A stretch of DNA of 64,000 bases from Elysia chlorotica (GCA_003991915.1 RQTK01000931.1:76788-140787), one strand, 5' to 3'; shown: positions 1 through 12,615, counted from the first letter of the stretch. The notes: generated from the sequence alone by a model not told the origin. A program made the numbers and translations.

Positions 1-2110
1 TCACTTCTCATACAATAATGTACAACTATGTTTAACTTAACAATTTACGATTTCGTCTTTACAACAATGTTAATAGTCATTTTCACACACCCTTTTTCAT
101 TTATGTAGATTTTTTTAGGCTAATTTAGAATTCATTTGAGATGATTAATCAGGGATATTATTTTAATGCAGAGAAGCATGTAAATAGATTGCGCGTTGTC
201 AACTCAGTAATAAAAATCCATACCAACTGTATTAAAAAAAAATATATATATATATGACCTTCTTAAACTGTGAAGACAGGAACATGTAATATTACCAAGA
301 GGCAACAAAACTATTTGTTATTCATAGGGATTCACCTGAAGTTTAAAACAGTTTAAACTGTTCCAAAAAATAAGACATGGCGTGAATAGAGCGATTGCGG
401 CATTATACTTAATATGTCAAACTTTTACATATGATGTAGATTGCCCGCTTTTCACAATGATTTAAAAAATGCAATTATGGATTATATATTGATTAATTTT
501 TATTTAAGAATGTGTTGTTCAATAGATTCACAAGTAGTGAACTTATTAAATGGATTACGTGCGTATCGACTTCTAGATTCGATGTATGTGTTGGAATAAA
601 ATAATACATAATGTTATCGACAAAGACGTTAAATTGTTGTTTTTATTTTCCTGGTTTTGTTGTGTTTGTGTGGTGGTTTTTTCTAATTTTGGTCGCGTGG
701 TATTTTGAAAAGTTATTTCAGATCATATTGACTCACACTCAAAACATATTGATAGATATGGCTACTTGAAAGTGCCATGGTACTGATTTCATTCTATCAT
801 TGGGCCTACTCTCAACCTAATAAAATAGAATGGCTTCATGAATTTAAAAAAAAAGCCTATATTGAAATATTTTTGGACTGAAGAGTATAAAACCATAAAA
901 CTAGAATATCATTTTTTTAAGCATCAGGACAGTTGCGACTATTAAATTTTTATAAAGTTATTAAGTTTCAGGCTACTGTTTTTAAAAAACTGTACCATTA
1001 GCGGAGTAAAACCTTGTCAATCTACCACAATTTGGACTGTACCTCTTGCGTTTTCAGTCTTTGATCTTGTGAAACGAGTAACTGAAAATCACATTATAAC
1101 TTTCTTTAACCCCCCGAAAGCACAAAGACAGTCAGGTCGGACACGCTGTACAACTGTGGGGGAAAACTCTCCCGTTATTAGTTCAAACATAGAACATTAT
1201 TATTTTGTTGAGTCATATTTCGTTTGAAAGGATATATGTTGATTAATTTAAAAGTTTTAATACCTAGCACGTTACTTTCTTATCTCGTTCAAATCCATTT
1301 TTTTTTTGCTTTGAATTTGTCTTTTTGTACGGGGAGCATTCCAGAAAAGTTTATTATCAGGATATCAAAAGTATACTTTGGAGCAGTAGAAGCGTTTGCG
1401 TATGTGGGTATACACTTCAAAAAATTATGCCGCACACGTTTTTTCCACTACTGTTCTATGTCACTTGGGCGAATGGTGTAGTATCAGGCACACCTTTGGG
1501 GGTACCATCGCCGTAACTGACTTTTCTTGAGTGCTGAGACGTTAAACTATAGGATGACTTCGCTCTAAAAGGGCCAAGAATAATAACTTTAAAATAGCCT
1601 ACAGCTTCTCACAAGTTACTGCAATGGTTCTTTTAGTAGTTTTTATGTTTTATGTCTGAATAATAACTAGACGCTCTCCATCTGAAACAAATTAATTATA
1701 CGTGTGTTTGAATATTACAGTGATTCTTTAAGTGACACATATTCATTAATGTCGTCCGTGTGTTTAGATCATCTAGCGAAAGAGTGTTCATTCACAGCTC
1801 TGTTTACCTCAAGCAGGTTTTATAGGAAAAACTAAAAACTGTTTCAAGTAATCACTCAGGTATTCAAACGTTCACAGAAAATTGTTGAGCGGAGGGAATG
1901 GGGGGAGGGCTCATTATTTAAAAAAAAAAACACACATTTTTCTCGAAACACTATTTTAAGACGCTCGTAGCGTTCAGGAAATGTTTTAATTTATGGGAAC
2001 ATTTTTTCTTTCATTATTCAGATGCTGATTCAACCAAAACATAAAAACTACCTACTGAAATAACCATTGTAGTAACTTGCAAAAAAATAGTGTTTCCTTC
2101 ACTCATCTTT
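1..2110. other. Intergenic, no gene seen
   Basis: AT-rich sequence with only short chance reading frames. A short piece near 1527-1547 ends in a GACGTTAAAC-type motif that resembles the tail of invertebrate SINEs, but no body or tRNA-like head is recognisable. Nothing else is supported. Confidence 0.5.
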
Positions 2111-2114
2111 GAGT

Positions 2115-2402
<288 letters not shown>

Positions 2403-4399
2403 CCATCTATTTATCTGTTGCTTTGTTATTCTCTCTCCCTCTCTCTTTCTTTATTTCTCTTCCCCTAAACTCTCTATCTTTCTCTCTTTCACTCGCCCAT
2501 CCCCTCCCTCTCCACTCAATTTCGCTGGGAAGAACATCTCAAGAAATTGGGACGAGGAAATTTATCCGACTCCAGGAAGAACGGAAAACAACAACAACAA
2601 ACAATTATTGTAGGGGATACACGATTCATTGACAAAGTGAGGAAACCCACAAGTAAAACGGAGGCCAAAAAACAAAAGATGAAAAAACGATGGGGGTAAC
2701 ATACACGCCGTTGGTAAATCAGTGAAACACTATAGGCCTGCATATTTTGTTTTACACAGTCTAGGTAGGCCTAGGATACCGGAACGAGCGTCCGTGGTAG
2801 CTCTTGCCAGTGTGAGCGCTGTTCACCTGAGCTAGTAGCTCACCTTGTCGCTCCCACCCCTCACCCTCTTCTCTTGGTGCGCTAGTCAAACTGGCGCTGA
2901 AGTGCTTCATTCTCTAGCACTCAAATTTTTCATCAATTTTTGTGTTTTCAAATACAACTTGATGTATCTTTGTGCGCCCTTAATTTCAACAAATTAAAGT
3001 GTATTTATATGAGAAAAAAGGTTGCAAGTTCAAACATCTTCACCAATGAGATTGAAAAAATCAGACGTTAAAATCTCAAGAACTGCATGAATTAAACATT
3101 GATTAAATTTGTTTTTCCTTTCTTCAAGATGGTTGCTTTTTATACCTAATTTATATGGGTGTTGGGTCAGACATTCCTGTTACTAAATTCCTTTAGTTTG
3201 AAGTATGTTTTTTAATGCAGTTATATTTTTTTACATAGCATCAAATGGAAACAAAGCCATCCCGGTGTAAAGTTGTTGTTTATTGAGTCTTTATTATTGA
3301 TAAAAAAAAGCCCAGTTGTTGAAATTAAGCGTAGTAATATTTTCGCCTGAATAGGCAGATCCTCCTTGAGCAACAGATTTGTGAACACGGTTTCCCCAGG
3401 CAAGCGGTGCTCTGCGATCTTTCCGCGCCTGATACGCGTATCGGAGTCCTAACGAGTGTGTCCGCCTCTCAGCGCGCGCCTCTGACCGACACAAGCGTCA
3501 GGTCCGGCGTAGACATAGATATATAACTACATCTATGGGTGTAGATAGTCTCACAAGGAGATGGACTGCTGCAACTGTCAGAAGTGCGGGAGGAACTTTT
3601 TTCAAGAAGATGCGTATAGTGTGACCTGGTCCGTAGACGAAATGTTATGTCGTTTCTCCTTCTCCTTACTCCGCTCTTCTCAGGCTTCGTCTCTTCTTAC
3701 TTTCCTCAAATTATCCTTTTCCTTCTCATCATTTTTCACCCTGGTCATCTAACCTCTCCTCCTCATTAGGTACGTGTACTGTGTGGCTGTATCCCAAGCC
3801 CTGTGCTTTAGAATTGCACATTGAATTCAACTCTTAAATTACAACTATTTTTGCTTTTGTTGCTGGCACTTTTGTTAACTTAATTAATATTTTGCTTCTC
3901 CTGTTGCCGCTGCGCTGCTGCTATTGCAATAATTGTTACACTGATTATCAATGCAATCATAATATTAAAAACCATCACCAACAACACTGGTTAGTGACGA
4001 CAGAATAATAATTATTGAAATATAAGCACTGGCTTAATGAATAATAAAAGAAAATAATTGATTGGACGTTTAGAAATTTGAATCATTCAATATGATACAT
4101 GTAACCACATTAATTTTAATGGCATACAATCATATACATGTATCAAAAAAGAAATGTTAATAAAGGGCAGTTATTCAAGAAACTATTTCCAGGATAACGG
4201 AGCAAACTTGTTATCTCCTTTTTTTAATTAAGTTTTAGTCAAAATGTAAATGTATACATTACGAAACGTTTACAGTTTTTCTCCAAAAGAAATAAAAAGT
4301 GGACTGGTTTGTTAAAACTGCAGAGTATTTGACTAAACACCACAAAGTGTACAAATAAAAACAAGATTTCTTTTTTTTTTTTTTTAATTAAAACGTAGT
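2403..4399. other. Intergenic; GC-richer patches without a gene model
   Basis: Two stretches, 2770-2900 and 3390-3600, are richer in G+C and CpG than their surroundings. They could be promoter or exon remnants, but I could not link them to a coding frame with splice sites. The short frame at 3561-3752 has a Cys-rich start and then a low-complexity Ser/Phe run. I do not call it a gene. Confidence 0.4.
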
Positions 4400-4495
4400 A
4401 CTAAAACGTTGTTTTGGAAAGCCACCTTTGCCAAAACAAAGAGATTGAAACTTGCAATAAAAATATTAATAATATTGTGATATATAGATAGAGAG

Positions 4496-4541
<46 letters not shown>

Positions 4542-4633
4542 GGACTAAAACGTTGTTTTGGAAAGCCACCTTTGCCAAAACCAAGAGATTGAAACTTGCA
4601 ATAAAAATATTAATAATATTGTGATATATAGAT

Positions 4634-4698
<65 letters not shown>

Positions 4699-4700
4699 AA
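4400..4700. repeat. Tandem duplication of a ~145-bp unit with GA microsatellites
   Basis: A block starting CTAAAACGTTGTTTTGGAAA, running through an AATATTAATAATATTGTG segment and ending in (GATA)/(GA)n, occurs at about 4400-4540. It recurs almost unchanged from about 4543. The GA tracts at the block ends probably mediated the duplication by unequal exchange or slippage. Confidence 0.9.
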
Positions 4701-5527
4701 GCTAATGGCACAATGAGAAAATACCTTTTATAATAATTATTCATACTTTCGATTCAAGTTTGTTTATACTTATAAATTAGTAACCAATAACAATAAAACA
4801 TTAAAACATTGATAACATGTTATCATAATGGACGAGAAGAATCAAGGTAGTTCAGAAGATAGAATAATATTATACTTTCGAGTCAATGAATTGAACTTAA
4901 GGGGCGTAACTCCTTCATTCCTTTCTATGTAAATATATTTCTAGTTTATCTCCCCTTGGTCAATGTGACCAAACAATATTCCTTGACGACCAGAGAACCA
5001 ATCCTTTCTTGTCAGACGCAAACTCAAAACTCGAAACAAGTTGAGGTCGAAAAAAGACTCTTATTCGATAAGAAACTTTAAAAAAATTAGTTGGACTACT
5101 ATTCTGACTAGAAACTGTTCTGCTGTTGAATGACTTAGAAGTTTGTAGAACAGTGAACATTGTTGCTGTGACCTATATATTGTTTCGACAATTATGCTCT
5201 GTTACCATTTAGAAAAAGGATTTGTCAAAGGGTTTTTTTGGAGTGTGTAAAATTGCAATCATAATAATAAAAGAAAGCTTTCTATTGACACTTGTTATAT
5301 ATTCTAGTATAAATTATGTTTATAATTCCCTCTAAACATTTTTTCAAGAAACAGGACCAAAAAAAGCAAGATGCAAATAAGCAATCTGAAATTATAAATG
5401 TAGACATTTTCAAGACTCGGTCAAATTGATACTATCTCATACCACAAAATTAACTAAATTATTTTGAAATTAGTTCTTTGCGTAGCTCAATACAGGCATC
5501 TTTCTGTGTCAACATCAGAATGTATAA
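4701..5527. other. Intergenic, no gene seen
   Basis: AT-rich, with only short chance reading frames. No splice-bounded coding segment or repeat is recognised. Confidence 0.5.
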
Positions 5528-7560
5528 TCTATAGTATTGTTGTGTAAATAAACTGAGTGTTTCAGTGAGGAGGGCTCCTATAATATTGTTGTGTAAATAA
5601 ACTGAGTGTTTCAGTGAGGAGGGGCTCCTATAATATTGTTGTGTAAATAAACTGAGTGTTTCAGTGAGGAGGGCTCCTATAATATTGTTGTGTAAATGAA
5701 GTGAGTGTTTCAGTGAGGAGGGCTCCTATAATATTGTTGTGTAAATAAAGTGAGTGTTTCAGTGAGGAGTGGTGTGTAACTAAACTGAGTGTTTCAGTGA
5801 GGAGGGCTCCTATAATATTGTTGTGTAAATAAACTGAGTGTTTCAGTGAGGAGGGGCTCCTATAATATTGTTGTGTAAATAAACTGAGTGTTTCAGTGAG
5901 GAGGGGCTCCTATAATAATGTTGTGTAAATAAACTGAGTGTTTCAGTGAGGAGGGGCTCCTATAATATTGTTGTGTAAATAAACTGAGTGTTTCAGTGAG
6001 GAAGGGCTCCTATAATATTGTTGTGTAAATAAACTGAGTGTTTCAGTGAGGAGGGCTCCTATAATATTGTTGTGTAAATAAACTGAGTGTTTCAGTGAGG
6101 AGGGCTCCTATAATATTGTTGTGTAAATAAACTGAGTGTTTCAGTGAGGAGGGGCTCCTATAATATTGTTGTGTAAATAAACTGAGTGTTTCAGTGAGGA
6201 GGGGCTCCTATAATATTGTTGTGTAAATAAACTGAGTGTTTCAGTGAGGAGGGGCTCCTATAATATTGTTGTGTAAATAAACTGAGTGTTTCAGTGAGGA
6301 GGGCTCCTATAATATTGTTGTGTAAATAAACTGAGTGTTTCAGTGAGGAGGGCTCCTATAATATTGTTGTGTAAATAAACTGAGTGTTTCAGTGAGGAGG
6401 GCTCCTATAATATTGTTGTGTAAATGAAGTGAGTGTTTCAGTGAGGAGGGCTCCTATAATATTGTTGTGTAAATAAACTGAGTGTTTCAGTGAGGAGGGC
6501 TCCTATAATATTGTTGTGTAAATAAACTGAGTGTTTCAGTGAGGAGGGCTCCTATAATATTGTTGTGTAAATAAAGTGAGTGTTTCAGTGAGGAGGGCTC
6601 CTATAATATTGTTGTGTAAATGAAGTGAGTGTTTCAGTGAGGAGGGCTCCTATAATATTGTTGTGTAAATGAAGTGAGTGTTTCAGTGAGGAGGGCTCCT
6701 ATAATATTGTTGTGTAAATAAAGTGAGTGTTTCAGTGAGGAGGGCTCCTATAATATTGTTGTGTAAATAAACTGAGTGTTTCAGTGAGGAGGGACTCCTA
6801 TAATATTGTTGTGTAAATAAACTGAGTGTTTCAGTGAGGAGGGCTCCTATAATATTGTTGTGTAAATAAAGTAAGTGTTTCAGTGAGGAGTGGTGTGTAC
6901 ATAAACTGAGTGTTTCAGTGAGGAGGGGCTCCTATAATATTGTTGTGTAAATAAACTGAGTGTTTCAGTGAGGAGGGGCTCCTATAATATTGTTGTGTAA
7001 ATAAACTGAGTGTTTCAGTGAGGAGGGGCTCCTATAATATTGTTGTGTAAATTAATTTAGTGTTTCTGTGAGGATGGGTTCCTATAATATTGTTGTGTAT
7101 ATTAATTGAGTGTTTCAGTGAGGATGGGCTCCTATAATATTGTTGTGTAATTTAATTGAGTGTTTCAGTGAGGAGGGCTCCTATAATATTGTTGTGTAAA
7201 TAAAGTGAGTGTTTCAGTGAGGAGTGGTGTGTAACTAAACTGAGTGTTTCAGTGAGGAGGGCTCCTATAATATTGTTGTGTAAATAAACTGAGTGTTTCA
7301 GTGAGGAGGGCTCCTATAATATTGTTGTGTAAATAAACTGAGTGTTTCAGTGAGGAGTGGTGGGTAAATAAACTGAGTGTTTCAGTGAAGAGGGCTCCTA
7401 TAATATTGTTGTGTACATAAACTGAGTGTCAGTGAGGAGGGCTCCTATAATATTGCTGTGTAAATAAACTGAGTGTGTCAGTGAGGAGTGGTGTGTAAAT
7501 AAACTGAGTGTGTCAGTGAGGAGTGGTGTGTAAATAAACTGTCTGTGTCAGTGAGGAGGG
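5528..7560. repeat. Minisatellite, ~41 copies of a 49/50-bp unit
   Basis: The unit contains ATAATATTGTTGTG, AAATAAACTGAG, TGTTTCAGTGAGG and AGGGCTCCT in order. Units of 49 and 50 bp differ by GGG versus GGGG. Variants with AAATGAAGTGAG or AAATAAAGTGAG are interspersed. Shortened units with GAGTGGTGTGTAA replacing the AGGGCTCC...GTTGTG part occur near 5766, 6891, 7223, 7356 and 7485. A block with the same variant order recurs near 5745 and 7195, suggesting internal duplication or gene conversion. Each unit has two short inverted repeats (ACTGA/TCAGT and AGGAG/CTCCT) and one plus-strand AATAAA. The last unit overlaps the 3' end of the minus-strand gene at 7548-10581. Confidence 0.97.
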
Positions 7561-10500
7561 CTCCTTCGGGCTAGCAGCGTGTCTGTGTTGGAGAGCGTGG
7601 TCCTCCACACATGCGCCACATGCCGGGCGATGAGCTGGGCCAGACCCCCGGTCAAGGTCACCTGGACACGCCCCTGCACGCGGCACCGCGGCCTGACCTG
7701 CTGTTGTGGTGGTGCTGCTGATGATGTTATCAATGATGATGATGATGATGCTGGTGGTGCCGATATGTCCGGAGAAGGTGGTGGTGTTCTCGGCCACTGG
7801 TCAAGTTGGTCAAGCGATGGCGGCGATGAGGGGTCGCCTGGAGGGGAGGAGTGTGGTGAGAATGACGAGAGCTGCGCCAGAGGGCTGCAGTCGCTGATAG
7901 CCAGGCTAACCAGAACTGGGACAGAGAGGAGGACAACGTTTTCATCAGTTTTGTAAACATACAGAAGTACTTTTTAAAAATCACATTAAAATCCATGATA
8001 ATAAGCTACGAATAAACAACGAGATTTTTCAATTACAAACCTTGAAGTATACAAATGTGCAATGAACAGAAATGTTCTACAATAAAGAGAAAAAAATATT
8101 GTAGTTTTCAAATTTACTTGCAAACGAAATTCGAGGTCACGCTACTCTGTTATGCAAACCAATTGCGCGCTAATATCTACAAAATCACAAAACTATGTAA
8201 TATTTTGCATGTTAGTAGACAAAATAAATCATTGTTAACATCAAGATGCTTCCTTGTTAGTCAAATCAGAAATATGGGTTCACAGGATAAAAAGCTAATT
8301 ATATTAAGGATATTATACTGACTTTATGATCAATGGTACTGTATAATTCTTTTCAATAAAATCGAAATCTGCACTGATGATGGAAAACACGACGAGCTTT
8401 AAATAGTTTTATTTTCTAAGATTAAAGACCGCATGCTTAGCTTCATATAGAGAAGAATAGTAGGAACAGAAGCAGAATGTCCAGGCTCTCTCCTTTTACC
8501 AGGAATCTTTACAGAGACGGAACAAAAAACAGAACTTCAAACCGAGGACCTTCTACCGCTAGTCGACTGAGCTATCTAAAGCTGTTCCGTCAAAACGTGC
8601 TCATGGTGTTCGTCCAATTCAAAGACAATAGAGCATTACAAGAAGAAAATTACGGTTCAAAGTGAATGAAGAATTCTTATTTTGATACTTGCTTATCTTT
8701 CAATAAAGAGCGCGGGGTTCTAAGGCTATAGGACAATTTTGGTCTCTTGGAGCGGCAAGATGAGTCCAAACTAATGAGATTGCGCGGTCAATTCTCGATA
8801 GCATCTCAGTAAAAGCCTACTAGGAAGCACTGCTGAAAAAAAAAAAGCTGTGATGCTAGACTTCTCGCCTGCCCAATAGAAATTGCCTTCAAAATAGTAC
8901 TCTTAACTCATAAGCTTTGCACGAATAGTTTTTAATTCAATAACTATTTTGCCGTCAGAACGGTCAAGTCCTGTGATGCTGTTACACTGAACCTATAGCT
9001 GTCAACACGATGTACCTTTCACGAGTGCGTTGTGGTTCTCCAGGCGAATGTAACATTTCTGTGTGGAGACGTCGCTGTAGGACTGTAGAGAACACGTGAC
9101 TTTCTTCCTGCCGGCCAGGCCACCCAGGTTCTCCTCCACCTCAAAGTAGAGTTTGCTCCCCTGGTCTCCACTCATCTCCACCGCCTCTCTGCACTCAGAG
9201 AAAACATGGCAGTAAAGCGTTTCAATCTATTCACTCCGAGACAGGAAAGAGATTACGATACAATACATGCATATTATAGGCAATAAAGCGTTTCAATCTA
9301 TTCACTCCGAGACAGGAAAGAGATTACGATACAATACATGCATATTATAGGCAGTAAAGCGTTTCAATCTATTCACTCCGAGACAGGAAAGAGATTACGA
9401 TACAATACATGCATATTATAGGCAGTAAAGCGTTTCAATCTATTCACTCCGAGACAGGAAAGAGATTACGATACAATGCATGCATATTATAGGCAGTAAA
9501 GCGTTTCAATCTATTCACTCCGAGACAGGAAAGAGATTACGATACAATACATGCATATTATAGGCAGTAAAGCGTTTCAATATATTCACTCCGAGACAGG
9601 AAAGAGATTACGATACAATGCATGCATTTTATCTGGGACTCTATACCAGTAGCTCAGTTAAGTTGAGTTGGTTTTAACGTCCAACATCAGCACTATATAG
9701 ACTTTATTGTGGACGAGCCCCAAAACGGACGTCTGACAAGTGTATGTGCTGCCACACACGAGACAGGGCGGGGATGCCATGACTCCTGTCTCAGCCGGTC
9801 ACATTATACTGACACCGATCCAACCAGTAGGGAACGCAACCGCCAGGATTCGAACTCGGGACCTTTAGCGTCGGAAGCCGATGTTCTACCCCTGGGCCAC
9901 CGCGCTGCCATCCCAATTTGTTACAGCTTATACTTTATCTGTTTCTCTAGATAAAGAGGGAAAAGCGCGATAAGAAAGCTACCCAACCCATTCACTTCTG
10001 TCCCAGCTGGACCGTCAGGCTAGTCTCTCAGGGCTGATAGTTAACAATCAGGTAATTACACTGTGTACTTTCATAACGAGAACCATTAGAATTATAAAAA
10101 AAAAACTGCTTAGAATTCTTGCGACCCACCGGTTTAAATCTATAATGGCTCTTAATTCTTTTTTTATTCTGTAAGTATATCATTTTTTCAGTTTGCAAGA
10201 AAAAACTAAATAAAGATATGAGTGTAATAAACTTGTTAGGATGAAAGTTGAAACAATACATTTGAATACAAAATATTATTTATCTGCTAGCATGCTGTTA
10301 AATGCCAAATGCCTACGGCTTCTCTACTCTCTTGGACACTGTAAAAGCCTGACTCTTTCGTGATCGACATTCTTCCTTTTTAATCACTAATTTTTACATT
10401 TTACTCACATTGTTGGATGAACCTGTGTTAGGTTAGATGGAACTTTCAGAAAGTCGAAGAGGACATCTTTGTGGTGCGGCAGATCCACAGAGAAAGTGTG

Positions 10501-10581
10501 TGTGGCTTGCCTGAACCAGAGCAACCACAGCAGGAGAGCCACCACACAGCCCGCGCCACTCAGCACTAACCAGGGATCCAT
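7548..10581 (-). CDS. Membrane-anchored SRPBCC/START-like domain protein
   Basis: Three minus-strand exons join in frame: 10581-10409, 9188-9016 and 7915-7548 (173 + 173 + 368 nt, 237 aa plus stop). Both introns are GT-AG and the phases fit exactly. The ATG at 10581 is followed by one hydrophobic segment (residues ~4-23, including VVALLLWLLWF). Next comes a segment starting FSVDLPHHKDVLFDFLKVPS that resembles the first helix region of polyketide-cyclase/coenzyme-Q-binding (SRPBCC) folds. Exon 2 is rich in beta-like alternation. Exon 3 opens with a ~60-residue Ser/Pro-rich insert with a poly-Ser run from a TCA microsatellite. It ends with GGLAQLIARHVAHVWRTTL, a plausible C-terminal SRPBCC helix. 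The likely role is binding a hydrophobic ligand at a membrane; the ligand is unknown. The family call is by eye from hydrophobic pattern. The last codons (Ser-Pro-Pro-His-stop) lie in the final unit of the flanking minisatellite. Confidence 0.68.
9208..9633. repeat. Six tandem copies of a 71-bp unit
   Basis: Units begin GGCAGTAAAGCGTTTCAATC and recur every 71 bases (9208, 9279, 9350, 9421, 9492, 9563) with only a few substitutions. The array is in intron 1 of the SRPBCC-like gene. On the minus strand it ends about 19 nt upstream of the exon-2 acceptor, so the branch-point region probably falls in a repeat unit. Confidence 0.96.
9658..9910 (-). mobile_element. tRNA-derived SINE, copy A
   Basis: Read on the minus strand, the element starts with a tRNA-like head: an A-box-like GTGGCCCAGGGGTAGAAC and a B-box-like GAGTTCGAATCCTGG. 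A body follows with GACAGGAGTCATGGCATCCC and CGAGACAGGGCGG-type sequence. The tail is GTTGGACGTTAAAACCAACT with a CAACT repeat. It is one of at least seven clear copies in this window and sits in intron 1 of the SRPBCC-like gene. Frames read across it are not genes. Confidence 0.9.
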
Positions 10582-10599
10582 CTTGAGAACGTTTACGTC

Positions 10600-10915
10600 C
10601 TTCTAAGTTTCACAAAGTACCGTACACGTATTACGTAGCCGAGGAATCCAGCAAAGATTCATTCCGTTAATCTCATGACTGCCAGTTCACAAAGCTATCG
10701 GCGGATCTGTCTGGCTCCCTGCAGAATATAAAAGTGGGGAGGAACTGTATGTACTTTAACAAACAAAAAGGGTTCGTCTTTTAGGGTGGACCAATTAGAT
10801 ATGTTAAATGAAAAGGCATTTAAATAATAATTATCCAAGGCTAATAAAATTGGGGTTACACAAATGAGGCATTTTCGCGAACTGTTTGGGGGCCTATTAA
10901 GTAGATAGGAAACAA

Positions 10916-10948
<33 letters not shown>

Positions 10949-11707
10949 CGAAAACAACAACAACAGCAACAACAACAACAACAACAACAAAACCATCAGC
11001 AACAGCCACAACAGAACCAACAACAAGTACAACCCCTTACATTAACTCAAACTAATCGCCATGGCCTGACCAATATGTGGATAAAAAAGACCATGGTTTA
11101 AAAGATTGTTTAAAGAGCCCACTCTATTGATCAAGTATCCTCACTGTCCCTTCTCAACTTGTTACTTATTGAACAGTAAATCTTTTCCCACTTTTTTTTG
11201 TCTTCCCTACCTGCACTGTACCCTACGCTCACAGCCCGTGATCGAATGCTTAATTGAACGTTGCACCAGGTTTTTTTTTTTGTTTCTTTACAATCGATTT
11301 TCGGAAAACTTTGATTGTACAGATTCCGTGACTACCCTGTTTTCCCTCTTGATCGATCGCTTTTGATGCAGGAGTGCAGGAGGAGTGTTTCAGGATTTCG
11401 CTTTCTTCCTTTTTTCCTTTTTTCCGTTTTCTTTTAACTTAGGCCTATGAATCACTTCGTCGTTTAGTTAATTTGTATGCGGTTTAGTTTTTATAATGAA
11501 CACTATGGATTGTCCGATTAAATGTTACCACATGGAAAAGGCTAATTTGTTTCTGTAGTACATTGTAATTACCATTTAATATCCGCATAGACCTTTGAAA
11601 ATCGTGTGGTTGTGTTTGATGTTACACTTGTTTTCTACCCACTGCACGTTTCTCTTTGTCTCTTTATTCTGTACACCTCTCTTTATTTTAATTTATTTTC
11701 ATCTATG

Positions 11708-11756
<49 letters not shown>

Positions 11757-11817
11757 NNNNNNNNNNNNNNNNNNNNNNNNNNNNNNNNNNNNNNNNNNNN
11801 NNNNNNNNNNNNNNNNN

Positions 11818-11897
<80 letters not shown>

Positions 11898-12492
11898 TAT
11901 AAGAATAATAATAATAATAACCATTATAATAACAATGATAATAATAATTTAAATAATGAAATGTATTTTTATAGCAGCTGTCCATTGTGTTGCTCAAAGC
12001 GCTTACATTTTTAGCAAGCGATCAATAAAATATATTTTGATAAAAGTATAGTTTAAATACAGAAATCACAAAATCATAATAAAATTCAAGTTAATAAGTC
12101 GTACAATATAATACAGAGGCGTTAACAATAATTGTGGATAACTAGCAAAAAAATGGCATTACAAAATCAATACAATAATATAAATATTTAAATCATCTAG
12201 AGGTAGTAGAAAACAGATGGTAGGCCTACATAATATAAAAAAAAAACCAATGAAAATGTTACACAGAATACACTTTAATGAATTGGTAGCTATCTTATCT
12301 TGAAATGCTATGGAGTCCGTGAATGATAGAGAAAAAAAATTTTAAGTAAACTTTTAGAAGTTTGCAAACTGTCTGAGACAGACTTTTATTGATCTTAACC
12401 AAATTACTTACAATGTATCTATTACAAAAGACTAGTCAAACCACCTCGGTAATACATCACAGTATCACAGTGTGAATAAGCAATGTTAATAT
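10600..12492. other. Intergenic: simple repeats and an assembly gap
   Basis: Contents are an (ACA)n tract at 10917-10990, a (CT)n tract at 11708-11756, an N gap at 11757-11817 and an (ATA)n tract at 11818-11896. The gap is flanked by two different microsatellites, the likely reason the assembly broke. No gene is supported. Confidence 0.85.
11757..11817. other. Assembly gap (61 N)
   Basis: Run of undetermined bases between (CT)n and (ATA)n microsatellites. Open frames crossing it carry no information. Confidence 0.99.
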
Positions 12493-12598
12493 TTAATCAG
12501 CATCGACGTTCTGGCGCATTGTTCTCTCAGGCCATGCCTGTACGCCTTTGTGTTTGACTCTGGCTACTTGTTTGTAAAAATCAATGAACTGAGCGTGC
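12493..12598 (-). CDS. Candidate terminal exon of an unidentified gene
   Basis: On the minus strand a pyrimidine-rich tract (TTCTTTTTTTGTAG) forms a good acceptor at 12599-12600. It is followed by one base completing a codon and then 34 sense codons to a TAA at 12495-12493. The peptide contains QFIDFYKQVARVKHKG and then QAWPERTMRQNVDAD, a mixed, charged composition that looks coding rather than random. I do not recognise the family. No upstream exon could be found on the same strand in 12.6-24 kb, so this may be the last exon of a long-intron gene, a remnant, or chance. Confidence 0.33.
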
Positions 12599-12615
12599 CT
12601 ACAAAAAAAGAACAC

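Noticed and set aside
3561..3752. Frame starting MDCCNCQKCGRNF
   Set aside because: The Cys spacing is suggestive, but the rest is low-complexity Ser/Phe/Leu from a pyrimidine tract and there is no splice partner.
5528..7560. Regular direct repeats that could suggest a CRISPR array
   Set aside because: Units are contiguous with no unique spacers, and the genome is clearly eukaryotic. It is a minisatellite.
8531..8585. tRNA-like sequence on the minus strand (TAGCTCAGTCGACTAGCGG, then GGTTTGAAGTTC)
   Set aside because: The D-arm-like part is present, but the spacing to the T-arm-like part is too short for an anticodon arm and no acceptor stem closes. Probably a SINE head relic or chance.
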